Assembly (NCBI GenBank): GCA_937982385.1
Contig: CALJMC010000073.1
Span: 1 to 12,113, forward strand
Length of the DNA: 12,113 bases
Direction: 5' to 3'
DNA from: an uncultured Rickettsiales bacterium
GTDB lineage: Bacteria; Pseudomonadota; Alphaproteobacteria; Rickettsiales; UBA998
Positions within the stretch are counted from its first letter, which is position 1; every line of letters begins with the position of its first letter. Position numbers and translations under genes: made by a program. The notes beneath the pieces were generated by a model that searched no databases, was not told the origin of the DNA, and saw only the letters and a list, made by a program, of their open reading frames with translations. Below are positions 1 to 6,340 of this stretch, one piece after another.

Positions 1-6
1 ATGGAG

Positions 7-477
7 TTATGATTTGGGGGCAACCGTGAGGGTGGTGCCTTTTTTTGAAATAATAATAGCAAAAGAGCCTTCAGCGAGTTCATCAATAGATGCATCAGCA
101 TCAAGTTCAGCATGCATTGTTGTGCCTGACCATTTGACGCGGCCAATAACTCCCTTTTTGAGCGAACCCTCAACTACCTCTACATTGTCTCCGACGAGGT
201 TGGTGATGGTGTTTTCAATGGTAGGGTTGAGGCGCCATTTTTTCAGAGGCTTCCAGAGCAGGGCGCCAAATAATGTGGTTAGGCCCAGCGCAATTGCCAT
301 TTGAAGAATGGTGGCGTCGGCATCAACTATGTTGAGATGGAGCAAAAATGCAGTGGCAAGCGCTGCCAACCCACCGAACACAAGCCCTATGCCGCCTGTT
401 ATAAACACGTCTATAACAAACAAGAGGCATGCGATGATGAGCCATATATCAAAGGGTTCAAGATTATTGATATCCAT
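7..477 (-). CDS. NfeD-family membrane protein with C-terminal OB-fold domain
   Basis: A 156-residue protein with three hydrophobic segments (about residues 10-27, 29-50 and 56-75) followed by a soluble C-terminal domain (about 90-153). That domain has the NfeD-type beta-rich pattern: a Leu-Val-Gly opening near 94, Gly-Arg-Val-Lys-Trp near 112-116, and a closing Gly-Thr-Thr-Leu-Thr-Val near 147-152. Short NfeD proteins of this architecture normally sit beside a stomatin/prohibitin (SPFH) gene and work with it at membrane microdomains or in membrane-protein quality control. The partner is not in view; it could lie just beyond the left edge, since the stop codon is only 6 bases from it. The start is the ATG at 477, downstream of a good promoter (511-538) and a 7-bp leader hairpin; the ribosome-binding site is weak (GGGA). 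The family is fairly certain, the exact cellular role is not. Confidence 0.85.
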   Translation of the reverse strand: MDINNLEPFDIWLIIACLLFVIDVFITGGIGLVFGGLAALATAFLLHLNIVDADATILQMAIALGLTTLFGALLWKPLKKWRLNPTIENTITNLVGDNVEVVEGSLKKGVIGRVKWSGTTMHAELDADASIDELAEGSFAIIISKKGTTLTVAPKS

Positions 478-487
478 AGAAGTTTCC

Positions 488-505
488 CATCAAAATGATT
501 TGATG
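488..505 (-). promoter_or_regulatory. Perfect 7-bp inverted repeat in the nfeD leader
   Basis: CATCAAA (488-494) and TTTGATG (499-505) form a perfect inverted repeat with a 4-base loop. It lies where the transcript of the predicted promoter would begin and ends 10 bases before the nfeD start codon. It could be a repressor operator at the transcription start or a 5'-end RNA hairpin; the sequence does not decide between them. Confidence 0.4.
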
Positions 506-510
506 AGGTG

Positions 511-538
511 AGTATATGTTAAATAGTAAGCGTTTCAA
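511..538 (-). promoter_or_regulatory. Sigma-70-like promoter for nfeD
   Basis: Read on the minus strand, TTGAAA (538-533) and TATACT (516-511) are separated by 16 bases, each 5 of 6 matches to the housekeeping consensus. The predicted transcript would start near 504, about 27 bases before the nfeD ATG. This is the best promoter match I found in the window and suggests nfeD is transcribed independently of the prepilin genes upstream. Confidence 0.6.
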
Positions 539-559
539 CTAGAATTGGATTTTTCTTTA

Positions 560-575
560 AAAATCGTATGATTTT
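560..575 (-). terminator. Weak AT-rich hairpin after the prepilin pair
   Basis: AAAATC (560-565) and GATTTT (570-575) form a 6-bp stem with a 4-base loop, starting 6 bases after the stop of the last prepilin gene. On the minus strand the stem runs into TTTTT, so it could act as a weak intrinsic terminator, but the stem contains only one G-C pair. Its position before the nfeD promoter fits a transcription boundary. Confidence 0.25.
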
Positions 576-580
576 ATTGA

Positions 581-1348
581 TTAATACGAACCGAAAATTT
601 GAGGTTTGCAGACGGTGCCTTCTTCTTTAAGGTCGTAATCGGCGTCAAAATCAGTGGCAGATAATGCATCGGTGCATGCCGCTCGAAACGCTTGCTTTAC
701 TAATCCTTTTGCAGGTTTGGCATCGTCAAACTTTGTATCAATCTTCCATGCTTCTGTCGGCGTAAGCAATGGAACGGAGGGGGATGTTGTTAGGGTTGGA
801 TCATCACCAGAAAACTGCAAGTAATTTTGACGATATTCCCCATCAAAGCCTGTGGTGCTTCCTGTTATAACTCTGTCTAAGTTAAACGTGATGATAAGGC
901 CATTTTGCATTTTAGAATTAAAAGAATTCTCAGCAGTACAATGTACCGGGCCACCAACGTCACTTCTTCCCGTGTAGGTGCCGCTAATCATTTCGGCATT
1001 TTCTAGATGCTTCCAGAAAGTGAACATTTCTCCGTAATTATTTCCACTACTCGACCCTTTGGTAATAATGCCATCTCCGTCGCCATCACAGGTGAGTGTG
1101 CCGGTTGATGTGCCAGTTGGACAAGGGGCCGCGCCCCAGAAAAATGTCGCATTGGTCATGTCTCCGGGGAGTTCATTATATTTTTCCTGAAATACGGCGA
1201 TAGACGTTCTGATTTGCGAAAGCTCGGTAATGAGTGAGCGCAACTCCGCAGACCTTATCATGGATGAGCCTGCGACAATACCACCTGCAATGAGTCCAAT
1301 AATTGTTAGCACGATGGCAAGTTCAAGTAATGTAAATCCGTGTTTCAT
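581..1348 (-). CDS. Type IV prepilin-like protein (downstream paralogue)
   Basis: A 255-residue protein starting MKHGFTLLEL, a textbook prepilin signal: PilD-type peptidase would cut after Gly4, leaving N-methylated Phe5, with the conserved Glu at mature position 5. Residues 5-27 form the hydrophobic helix that anchors the subunit and packs in the filament. The globular part carries an acidic loop DGDGDG (about 88-93) next to Cys76 and Cys87, an IDTKFDD segment (203-209), and a C-terminal cysteine pair (Cys225 and Cys247) resembling the disulfide-closed D-region of type IV pilins. I chose the ATG at 1348 because AGGA lies 8 bases upstream and the longer TTG-/ATG-initiated versions would add a non-pilin leader. 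It begins 8 bases after the stop of its paralogue, so the two are probably co-transcribed. Pilin versus pseudopilin (type II secretion) cannot be settled because no assembly gene is nearby. Confidence 0.85.
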   Translation of the reverse strand: MKHGFTLLELAIVLTIIGLIAGGIVAGSSMIRSAELRSLITELSQIRTSIAVFQEKYNELPGDMTNATFFWGAAPCPTGTSTGTLTCDGDGDGIITKGSSSGNNYGEMFTFWKHLENAEMISGTYTGRSDVGGPVHCTAENSFNSKMQNGLIITFNLDRVITGSTTGFDGEYRQNYLQFSGDDPTLTTSPSVPLLTPTEAWKIDTKFDDAKPAKGLVKQAFRAACTDALSATDFDADYDLKEEGTVCKPQIFGSY

Positions 1349-1356
1349 ATTTTTTC

Positions 1357-2136
1357 CTAAAAAATTCCATAAATAAAAGGTGTGCATACTTTGTCTGCGT
1401 TGCTTAAGAGATAGTCTGCGCCGACATCACTAGAAGCCGTAGCATCTGTGCAATTATCCCATAAGCGTTCACGCCATGTGCCCGTTGCGGGTTTTCCATC
1501 ATCCATTTTCTTATCGATATTCCAAGATTCTTCGGGATTCAGCATGTGGTTGCTAGGTGATCCTGTGCCTGTGCCTAGTCCAGAGAATTGAATCGAATTT
1601 TTGGTGTAGGTGCCATCAAAGACAGAAAGGTTTCCGGTAAATGATTGATTCCAATTATAGGCAAACCAGTTGCTGCCGCTTAGTTTAGAATGCGGGACAT
1701 TGTCGTCTATGGCGTGGCCGCCACCGCCTGAACCGCTGATGCCAGTATAGGCGCCTTCGAGAAGTTCGGCATTAGCGAGATGTTGCCAAAATGTGAACCA
1801 TTCGCCATATTCGCTCGCGCCTCCGGAATTAAGTATATTATTGCCATCACCATCACAGGTTTCTGTGCCTGTGCCCGCCGTGGCAGGGCAATTTGCAGCA
1901 TTTCCTCCAGGGTAGCCCCAGAATGCACCCGCATTTTTTAAATCGCCGGGAATCCCTAAATATTTGTCACGGAAAGTATGTACAGACGTTGCAAATTTAG
2001 ATTGTTCGGTGATGACGGCACGCAACTCGGCGGCACGAATCATGGATGATCCCGCGACAATACCACCTGCGATTAGACCAATAATGACCAATACGATGGA
2101 TAATTCTAGTAGTGAAAAGCCTGATTTTTTTATCAT
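1357..2136 (-). CDS. Type IV prepilin-like protein (upstream paralogue)
   Basis: A 259-residue prepilin from MIKKSGFSLLEL, cleaved after Gly6, with Glu11 as mature Glu5 and a hydrophobic helix at 7-29. It is clearly a paralogue of the next gene downstream. Both share the helix continuation IRxAELR, a Pro-Gly-Asp near mature residue 57, a CPx...TCDGDG loop (Cys83 and Cys94), a GE-FTFW-HL-NAE block (about 111-124), an IDKKMDDGKP segment (207-216) and a C-terminal cysteine pair (Cys229 and Cys251). The acidic loops are candidate calcium sites, as in some pseudopilins. An ATG four codons earlier (2148) is possible. I prefer 2136 because the resulting leader is short and basic, typical of prepilins, while the extension adds two Asp residues; neither start has a clear ribosome-binding site. 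No pilus or secretion machinery genes are in the window, so the filament it joins is unknown. Confidence 0.85.
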   Translation of the reverse strand: MIKKSGFSLLELSIVLVIIGLIAGGIVAGSSMIRAAELRAVITEQSKFATSVHTFRDKYLGIPGDLKNAGAFWGYPGGNAANCPATAGTGTETCDGDGNNILNSGGASEYGEWFTFWQHLANAELLEGAYTGISGSGGGGHAIDDNVPHSKLSGSNWFAYNWNQSFTGNLSVFDGTYTKNSIQFSGLGTGTGSPSNHMLNPEESWNIDKKMDDGKPATGTWRERLWDNCTDATASSDVGADYLLSNADKVCTPFIYGIF

Positions 2137-2171
2137 GTCATCTTTCATTTCAAGAAGATAGTGTATGCTTC

Positions 2172-2203
2172 AAAAATGACGATAACACTAATATTTAGTG
2201 TTA
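2172..2203 (-). terminator. Hairpin plus T-run after the cytochrome c gene
   Basis: TAACACTAA (2183-2191) and TTAGTGTTA (2195-2203) form a perfect 9-bp stem with a 3-base loop, 7 bases past the cytochrome c stop codon. On the minus strand a run of five T (2176-2172) follows after a 6-base gap. The AT-rich stem and the gap make it a mediocre intrinsic terminator, but the position is right. It leaves little room for a separate prepilin promoter, so partial read-through may feed the prepilin genes. Confidence 0.45.
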
Positions 2204-2210
2204 AAGAGAG

Positions 2211-2840
2211 TTATTCAGCGGTAAGTGTGTCAGTAGGTGCCTCTTCAGCCACAGTCTCTGCTGCTTCTGCAGCTACAGGCGCAACAATGGCTGGGATGTC
2301 GGCAGGATTGTCGCTGAGTGAACGAAGATACATGATCAAGTCCGCGCGCTTTTCAGGTTTTTTGATGCCTGCATAAGACATTTTGGTGCCCGGCAGGTAG
2401 TTTTTAGGTTTCTTGAAAAACTCTGACAGTGATTGATAATCCCACACAGCGCCTTCGGCAGTTTTGGCAGCTAAGGCTTTTGAGTAGCTATAGCCGTCTG
2501 TTGTGCCCATCTTCTTATTCACGATATTATAAAGGTTCGGCCCAACCTTATTAGCGCCGCCTTTTTCAAAGCTGTGACATGCTGCACATGCCTTAATTTG
2601 TTTTTCACCTTTAGTAATATTTGCATTTGCGAGTATGGTGGCAATATCGAAAGGGCCTGTCGGTGCAGCGGGTGCGCTTGCGTCTGCTATTTCTGGTACA
2701 TCAATGCTATAGCCGCGCTTTTCAGGCTGTTTATTGTCGCTGTAAATAACGCCTGTAAATTTTCCTACGACAATGAGAATCAATATTGACGTTAAGATGG
2801 CTGCAGAGAGTTTATTAAATTCAAGGCTAGAACCAGACAT
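2211..2840 (-). CDS. Membrane-anchored class I cytochrome c (CycM/c552-like)
   Basis: A 209-residue protein with an uncleaved N-terminal membrane anchor (about residues 11-31), a flexible Pro/Ala-rich linker (50-63), and one class I cytochrome c domain (about 64-176). Heme attaches covalently at CAACH (85-89), with His89 as one axial ligand and Met154, in PGTKMSYAGIK, as the other. The fold and anchor match the alphaproteobacterial CycM family, which carries electrons in the periplasm from the bc1 complex to the aa3-type oxidase. That fits the bc1 operon at the other end of this window. The last 30 or so residues are an Ala/Glu/Thr-rich tail outside the heme domain, probably disordered. The start is the ATG at 2840, with AGGA upstream and the membrane helix close behind; an upstream extension in the same frame (to 2975) has no pilin-, signal- or cytochrome-like content and overlaps the divergent promoter region. 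Confidence 0.92.
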   Translation of the reverse strand: MSGSSLEFNKLSAAILTSILILIVVGKFTGVIYSDNKQPEKRGYSIDVPEIADASAPAAPTGPFDIATILANANITKGEKQIKACAACHSFEKGGANKVGPNLYNIVNKKMGTTDGYSYSKALAAKTAEGAVWDYQSLSEFFKKPKNYLPGTKMSYAGIKKPEKRADLIMYLRSLSDNPADIPAIVAPVAAEAAETVAEEAPTDTLTAE

Positions 2841-2990
2841 AGCGATTTTCCTACTATAGTGTGTTTGCAAGTGTTGGATGCTTAAGTAACATTTTATGCT
2901 ACCATCGCTTAAAGATTTCCTATAGCTATATCCTGTTGCAAAAATATGCAATTCCAAAATGACAATGCCTTGCAAAAGAGACCTGATTTT
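2841..2990. promoter_or_regulatory. Divergent promoter region between cytochrome c and kdsB
   Basis: These 150 bases must hold promoters for both flanking genes. The best plus-strand candidate is TTGCAA (2865-2870), a 16-base spacer and TAACAT (2887-2892), only 4 of 6 matches in each box. No strong minus-strand candidate stands out. TTGCA occurs repeatedly (near 2865, 2935 and 2971), once as TTGCA-6-TGCAA around 2934-2950, which may be chance in AT-rich DNA. Confidence 0.35.
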
Positions 2991-3719
2991 ATGACGCCTG
3001 TGATTCTGATACCCTCGCGAATGGCATCGACTAGATTGCCCAACAAGCCGTTAGCGGACATTGGGGGCAAGCCGATGATTGTTCAGGTCTATGAACGTGC
3101 GGTGGCGGCTGACATAGCCGATGTGGTGGTTGCAGCAGATGATGAGCGCATCGCCGATGCGGTGTTAGCCGCTGGTGGCAAGGTGGTGTTGACTGATCCA
3201 AACCATCCCTCAGGTTCTGATAGAATATGGGAAGCATTGAACCAGATTGATACAGACGGTCGCTATGATGTGGTGATTAATGTGCAGGGTGATCTGCCAA
3301 CGATTGACCCTCACCTTATTCGCGAGTCACTCGCTCCGCTTAGAAACCCAGAAGTAGATATTGCGACGCTTGCCTGTGCTATCGATAATGCTGATGATGC
3401 GCAGAACCCTTCTGTCGTGAAGCCAGTGGTGGCGTGGGACGCAGATGAAAAATCAGGAAAAGCGCTGTATTTTACACGCTGCTCTGCGCCGTATGGTGAG
3501 GGCACGCTCTATCATCATATTGGTCTCTATGCCTATCGTAACGAAGCCCTCAAGAAATTCGTGTCACTTCCGCCCAGCCCTTTGGAGTTGCGCGAGAAGT
3601 TAGAGCAGCTCCGCGCGTTAGAGGCTGGAATGCATATTGCGGTGGTATCCGTTGATACGGTGCCGCTGGGCGTAGATACACAAGATCAACTCGAGGAAGC
3701 AAGGAAGCAACTATCATGA
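2991..3719 (+). CDS. kdsB: 3-deoxy-manno-octulosonate cytidylyltransferase (CMP-Kdo synthetase)
   Basis: This cytosolic enzyme activates Kdo with CTP to give CMP-Kdo, the donor used to add the inner-core sugar to lipid A. The product has 242 residues, close to the usual 245-250. Visible hallmarks in order: the nucleotide-binding start IPSRMASTRLPNKPL (7-21), a VQGDLP loop with metal-binding Asp101, the APYGEG-LYHHIGLYAYR block (166-183), LEQLRALEAG (204-213), and GVDT with the second metal ligand Asp229. The Leu after VQGD, where enterobacteria have Glu, is as I remember it from alphaproteobacterial members and not a defect. I chose the ATG at 2991, preceded by AAGAG, because the protein then starts at the family's normal N-terminus; an in-frame ATG at 2946 would add 15 unrelated residues. 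The stop overlaps the next start as ATGA, so translation of the next gene is probably coupled. It implies an LPS-bearing Gram-negative. Confidence 0.95.
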   Translation: MTPVILIPSRMASTRLPNKPLADIGGKPMIVQVYERAVAADIADVVVAADDERIADAVLAAGGKVVLTDPNHPSGSDRIWEALNQIDTDGRYDVVINVQGDLPTIDPHLIRESLAPLRNPEVDIATLACAIDNADDAQNPSVVKPVVAWDADEKSGKALYFTRCSAPYGEGTLYHHIGLYAYRNEALKKFVSLPPSPLELREKLEQLRALEAGMHIAVVSVDTVPLGVDTQDQLEEARKQLS

Positions 3720-4687
3720 CATATCACGTAGTAGGAATAGGCAATGCCATTGTTGATATTTTGGCGCAGGTAGAAGAAAAGTTTTTGTTTAGTCGCAACA
3801 TTCCTAAGGGTGCGATGACTTTGATTGACGCTGAGGCCGCCGAAAAACTTTATAATGATATGGGTGAATGTGAAGAATGTGCAGGTGGTTCCGTAGCAAA
3901 TACTATTGCTGCATTGGCACAGCTTGGCGCAAAGACTGCCTTTATGGGACGTGTAAAGAATGATGCGCTTGGTACGTCATTTCGCGAATCTATGCGTTCT
4001 ACGGGTGCTACATTTGATACCGAGCCCGTCAAAAAAGGCAGTCCAACAGGGCGTTGTTTCGTCTGCGTAACGCCAGATGCGGAGCGTACGATGAATACTT
4101 TTATCGGTGCCTGCGCGGAATTCGCATCTGAAGATGTGGACATGGCGGTGATTGCTGATAGTGATGTGCTCTATATTGAAGGTTATTTGTGGGACCAGAC
4201 ACCTGCGAAAGCAGCGATTAGTAAGGCAGTGAAGGCAGCCAAAGCAAACAATACCAAAGTTGCATTGTCACTGTCTGATATTTTTTGTGTCGATAGGCAC
4301 CGTGAATCGTTTATGGCACTGATTGAAGAATCTGTAGACATTCTTTTTGCCAATGAGCAAGAGGCTACGATTTTGACAGAGACCGCTTCTATCGCAGATG
4401 CAGGAAATGTGCTTGCAAAGCATGTTGATATTGCTGCCATTACGCAAGGTGAACACGGTGTCACTGTTTTCGCACATGGTGAAGCGTTGCATGTGAACCA
4501 ACTAGCTATCGATAAAGTCATTGATACCACAGGGGCAGGGGATACGTTTGCGGCGGGCTTTTTATATGGCTTGTCTCAAAGTGGTTCGTATGAGACGGCT
4601 GCACGTATGGGCAATGCGATGGCAGGTAAAATCGTTCAACAGATGGGCGCCCGAGGCGAGTTTTCTGTTGAAGAGCTTGCCGCGTAA
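3716..4687 (+). CDS. PfkB-family carbohydrate/adenosine kinase
   Basis: A 323-residue ribokinase-fold kinase. The substrate-side signature GGSVANTIAALAQLGAK (57-73) is followed by FMGRVKNDALG. The ATP-side signature is DTTGAGDTFAAGFLYG (270-285), with Asp276 the expected catalytic base and GAG the anion hole. In overall sequence it resembles the alphaproteobacterial proteins annotated as adenosine kinase (adenosine + ATP to AMP + ADP), a purine-salvage role, but PfkB enzymes switch substrate easily and a sugar or nucleoside other than adenosine is possible. It begins inside the kdsB stop codon (ATGA overlap) and ends by sharing one base with the ampG start (TAATG), so the three genes form a translationally coupled operon. 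Recycling nucleosides beside envelope-recycling functions is plausible but is my inference. No missing active-site residue is evident. Confidence 0.88.
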   Translation: MTYHVVGIGNAIVDILAQVEEKFLFSRNIPKGAMTLIDAEAAEKLYNDMGECEECAGGSVANTIAALAQLGAKTAFMGRVKNDALGTSFRESMRSTGATFDTEPVKKGSPTGRCFVCVTPDAERTMNTFIGACAEFASEDVDMAVIADSDVLYIEGYLWDQTPAKAAISKAVKAAKANNTKVALSLSDIFCVDRHRESFMALIEESVDILFANEQEATILTETASIADAGNVLAKHVDIAAITQGEHGVTVFAHGEALHVNQLAIDKVIDTTGAGDTFAAGFLYGLSQSGSYETAARMGNAMAGKIVQQMGARGEFSVEELAA

Positions 4688-5973
4688 TGGATATGTTTGA
4701 GCCAATACGGCGCTATCTCCACCCTAAGATTATCATTGTCTTGCTGCTTGGTTTCTCGAGTGGCTTGCCGCGATTATTGGTGGCATCAACGCTGAGCGCG
4801 TGGCTCTATGATAGCGGTGTCGATAAAGCATCTATTGGTTTATTTGCCTATGTGGCACTGCCTTATAGTTTCAATTTCGTCTGGGCACCGCTCGTTGATC
4901 ACCTCTCGATTCCTTATCTCACCAAGAAGCTGGGACGCCGTCGCAGTTGGATGGTGACCAGTCAGGTTGCCGTGATGGCATCGCTCTTTTGGTTTTCTAC
5001 GCTTAATCCCTCTGATGCTCCTGTATCCGTTGCAATAGCAGCGATATTGGTCGCATTCTTTTCCGCATCGCAAGACATTGTGATTGATGCATTCCGCACA
5101 GAATATCTCGATAAAGATCAATATGGTGAAGGCGCTGCAGTTGCAGTATTCGGTTATCGTTTGGGGATGTTGGTGGCAGGCGCAGGCGCGCTCTATATTG
5201 CTGGTTCGCAAGGGTGGGGTATTACTTATGGCGCGATGTCTTTGTGCATGTTGGTGGGGTTGGTGACGATTCTCATCGCGCGCGAACCGAATGACAGTTT
5301 CAAAGAGCCTGATTTTAAGAACCCTGAAGGCTGGCTTAAACATGCGGTGATTGACCCCTTTGCTGACTTCATGAAGAGTCACACAAAATGGTGGCTTATT
5401 TTAATATTTGTTGCGGCCTATCGCCTCTCAGATGGCTTTATTGGATTCATCTCCACCTCGTTCTTTTTGGATATTGGTTTTGAGAAAGAACAAATCGCCA
5501 CTATTGCAAAACTCTATGGTTTCTCCGCCACTATCATTGGCACCTTTGTCGGTGGTGCAATGCTCCATAAACTCGGGCTTTATCGCTCGCTCTTTAGTTT
5601 CGGTGTGCTGCAATTGCTTGCGAACCTCACCTATATCATTCTCGCTGTGGTGGGCGCGGAGTCATGGGCATTAATGCTAGCGATTACCTGTGACAACTTA
5701 GCAGGCGGCATGGTGACTGCCGCTGCCATCGCCTTCATGATGCGCTTATGCCAAAGCGATTATACCGCTACGCAATATGCACTGCTGGCCTCACTCGCTT
5801 CTCTCGCCTCGATCTTGCTCGCAGGCGCATCAGGAATCATCGCTGAGAATTACGGGTGGGTCACGATGTTCAGCATCTCAGGAGTGCTAGGCATTCCCTG
5901 CTTGCTCATGCTTATGAGCCTCAAGAAAGAAACGTATTTATTTGAAGATATGAAGAAGATTACTCCTCGATAA
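4687..5973 (+). CDS. ampG: AmpG-type muropeptide permease (MFS transporter)
   Basis: A 428-residue, strongly hydrophobic inner-membrane protein with about twelve membrane helices. It carries the AmpG signature stretches: LGFSSGLP in the first helix (21-28), a loop with KKLGRRRSW (80-88), SASQDIVIDA (126-135), YRLSDG (245-250) and ATQYALLASLASLAS (361-375). AmpG imports GlcNAc-1,6-anhydroMurNAc and its peptides from the periplasm so that peptidoglycan can be recycled; in some bacteria the flux also controls beta-lactamase induction, but no ampR/ampC is visible here. It is shorter than the 491-residue E. coli protein, lacking the extra C-terminal helices, as is common for alphaproteobacterial members. 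It is last in the kdsB operon, with its ATG overlapping the previous stop by one base. Its final 14 bases overlap, tail to tail, with the minus-strand gene ending at 5960. No terminator is seen in the overlap. Confidence 0.9.
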   Translation: MDMFEPIRRYLHPKIIIVLLLGFSSGLPRLLVASTLSAWLYDSGVDKASIGLFAYVALPYSFNFVWAPLVDHLSIPYLTKKLGRRRSWMVTSQVAVMASLFWFSTLNPSDAPVSVAIAAILVAFFSASQDIVIDAFRTEYLDKDQYGEGAAVAVFGYRLGMLVAGAGALYIAGSQGWGITYGAMSLCMLVGLVTILIAREPNDSFKEPDFKNPEGWLKHAVIDPFADFMKSHTKWWLILIFVAAYRLSDGFIGFISTSFFLDIGFEKEQIATIAKLYGFSATIIGTFVGGAMLHKLGLYRSLFSFGVLQLLANLTYIILAVVGAESWALMLAITCDNLAGGMVTAAAIAFMMRLCQSDYTATQYALLASLASLASILLAGASGIIAENYGWVTMFSISGVLGIPCLLMLMSLKKETYLFEDMKKITPR

Positions 5974-6340
5974 TTTCTTCAGTGCTTTCAGAGCCATCGC
6001 TGGCGATGACTAATGCTAATGCTATGGCTGCTTTCTCACGCACAATTTGCATGTCGGGTGCATTGATGAGTTCTGTGTCCAAGCGGTCATAGCCCACTGC
6101 GTCTACAGCATCATTGAGGCACCGTAATGCTTGATCGGCAGCTGTGCTAAACACGATAACATCTTTATCATATAATGCTTTTTCAAGGAAAAAATCATCA
6201 AATAAATCACTCGCTGTTGCGTTGAAAGATGTTGAAAGACCTTGATCATTTTCAAACCACGCAATTTCTTGAAAAGAACGGTCAGAAAATGCTTTTAATT
6301 CTCCAATGACATTCCTTTTATATACTTTATATTCATTCAT
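5960..6340 (-). CDS. Small acidic protein, candidate immunity partner of the MuF toxin
   Basis: A 126-residue soluble protein I do not recognise by family. It is very acidic: by hand count 26 Asp/Glu against 11 Lys/Arg, with an acidic end DGSESTEEIIEE. It has no signal peptide, membrane segment or metal motif that I can see. Its ATG lies in the stop codon of the MuF-domain gene (ATGA overlap) with a strong GGAGG 9 bases upstream, so its translation is coupled to that gene. Being directly 3' of a polymorphic-toxin-like gene, small, cytosolic and opposite in charge to the toxin tip (about +12 over the last 92 residues) is the standard profile of an immunity protein that blocks the toxin in its producer. 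That role is inference from context and charge only. Its last 14 bases overlap the end of ampG on the other strand. GC over 6001-6300 is about 41%. Confidence 0.75.
   Translation of the reverse strand: MNEYKVYKRNVIGELKAFSDRSFQEIAWFENDQGLSTSFNATASDLFDDFFLEKALYDKDVIVFSTAADQALRCLNDAVDAVGYDRLDTELINAPDMQIVREKAAIALALVIASDGSESTEEIIEE

Noticed and set aside
1349..1387. Longer start for the downstream prepilin
   Set aside because: It would place 13 unrelated residues before the short basic leader and overlap the end of the paralogue; AGGA supports 1348.
2934..2950. TTGCA-6-TGCAA palindrome and repeated TTGCA motifs upstream of kdsB
   Set aside because: Short, spaced irregularly and within AT-rich DNA; not enough to call an operator.
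2841..2975. Upstream in-frame extension of the cytochrome c protein by 45 residues
   Set aside because: The extension lacks a signal or cytochrome character, covers the divergent promoter region, and the ATG at 2840 has AGGA and places the membrane anchor normally.
3285..3296. KdsB has VQGDLP where the E. coli enzyme has VQGDEP, possibly a damaged active site
   Set aside because: The metal-binding Asp is kept, and I recall the Leu form as normal in alphaproteobacterial KdsB.
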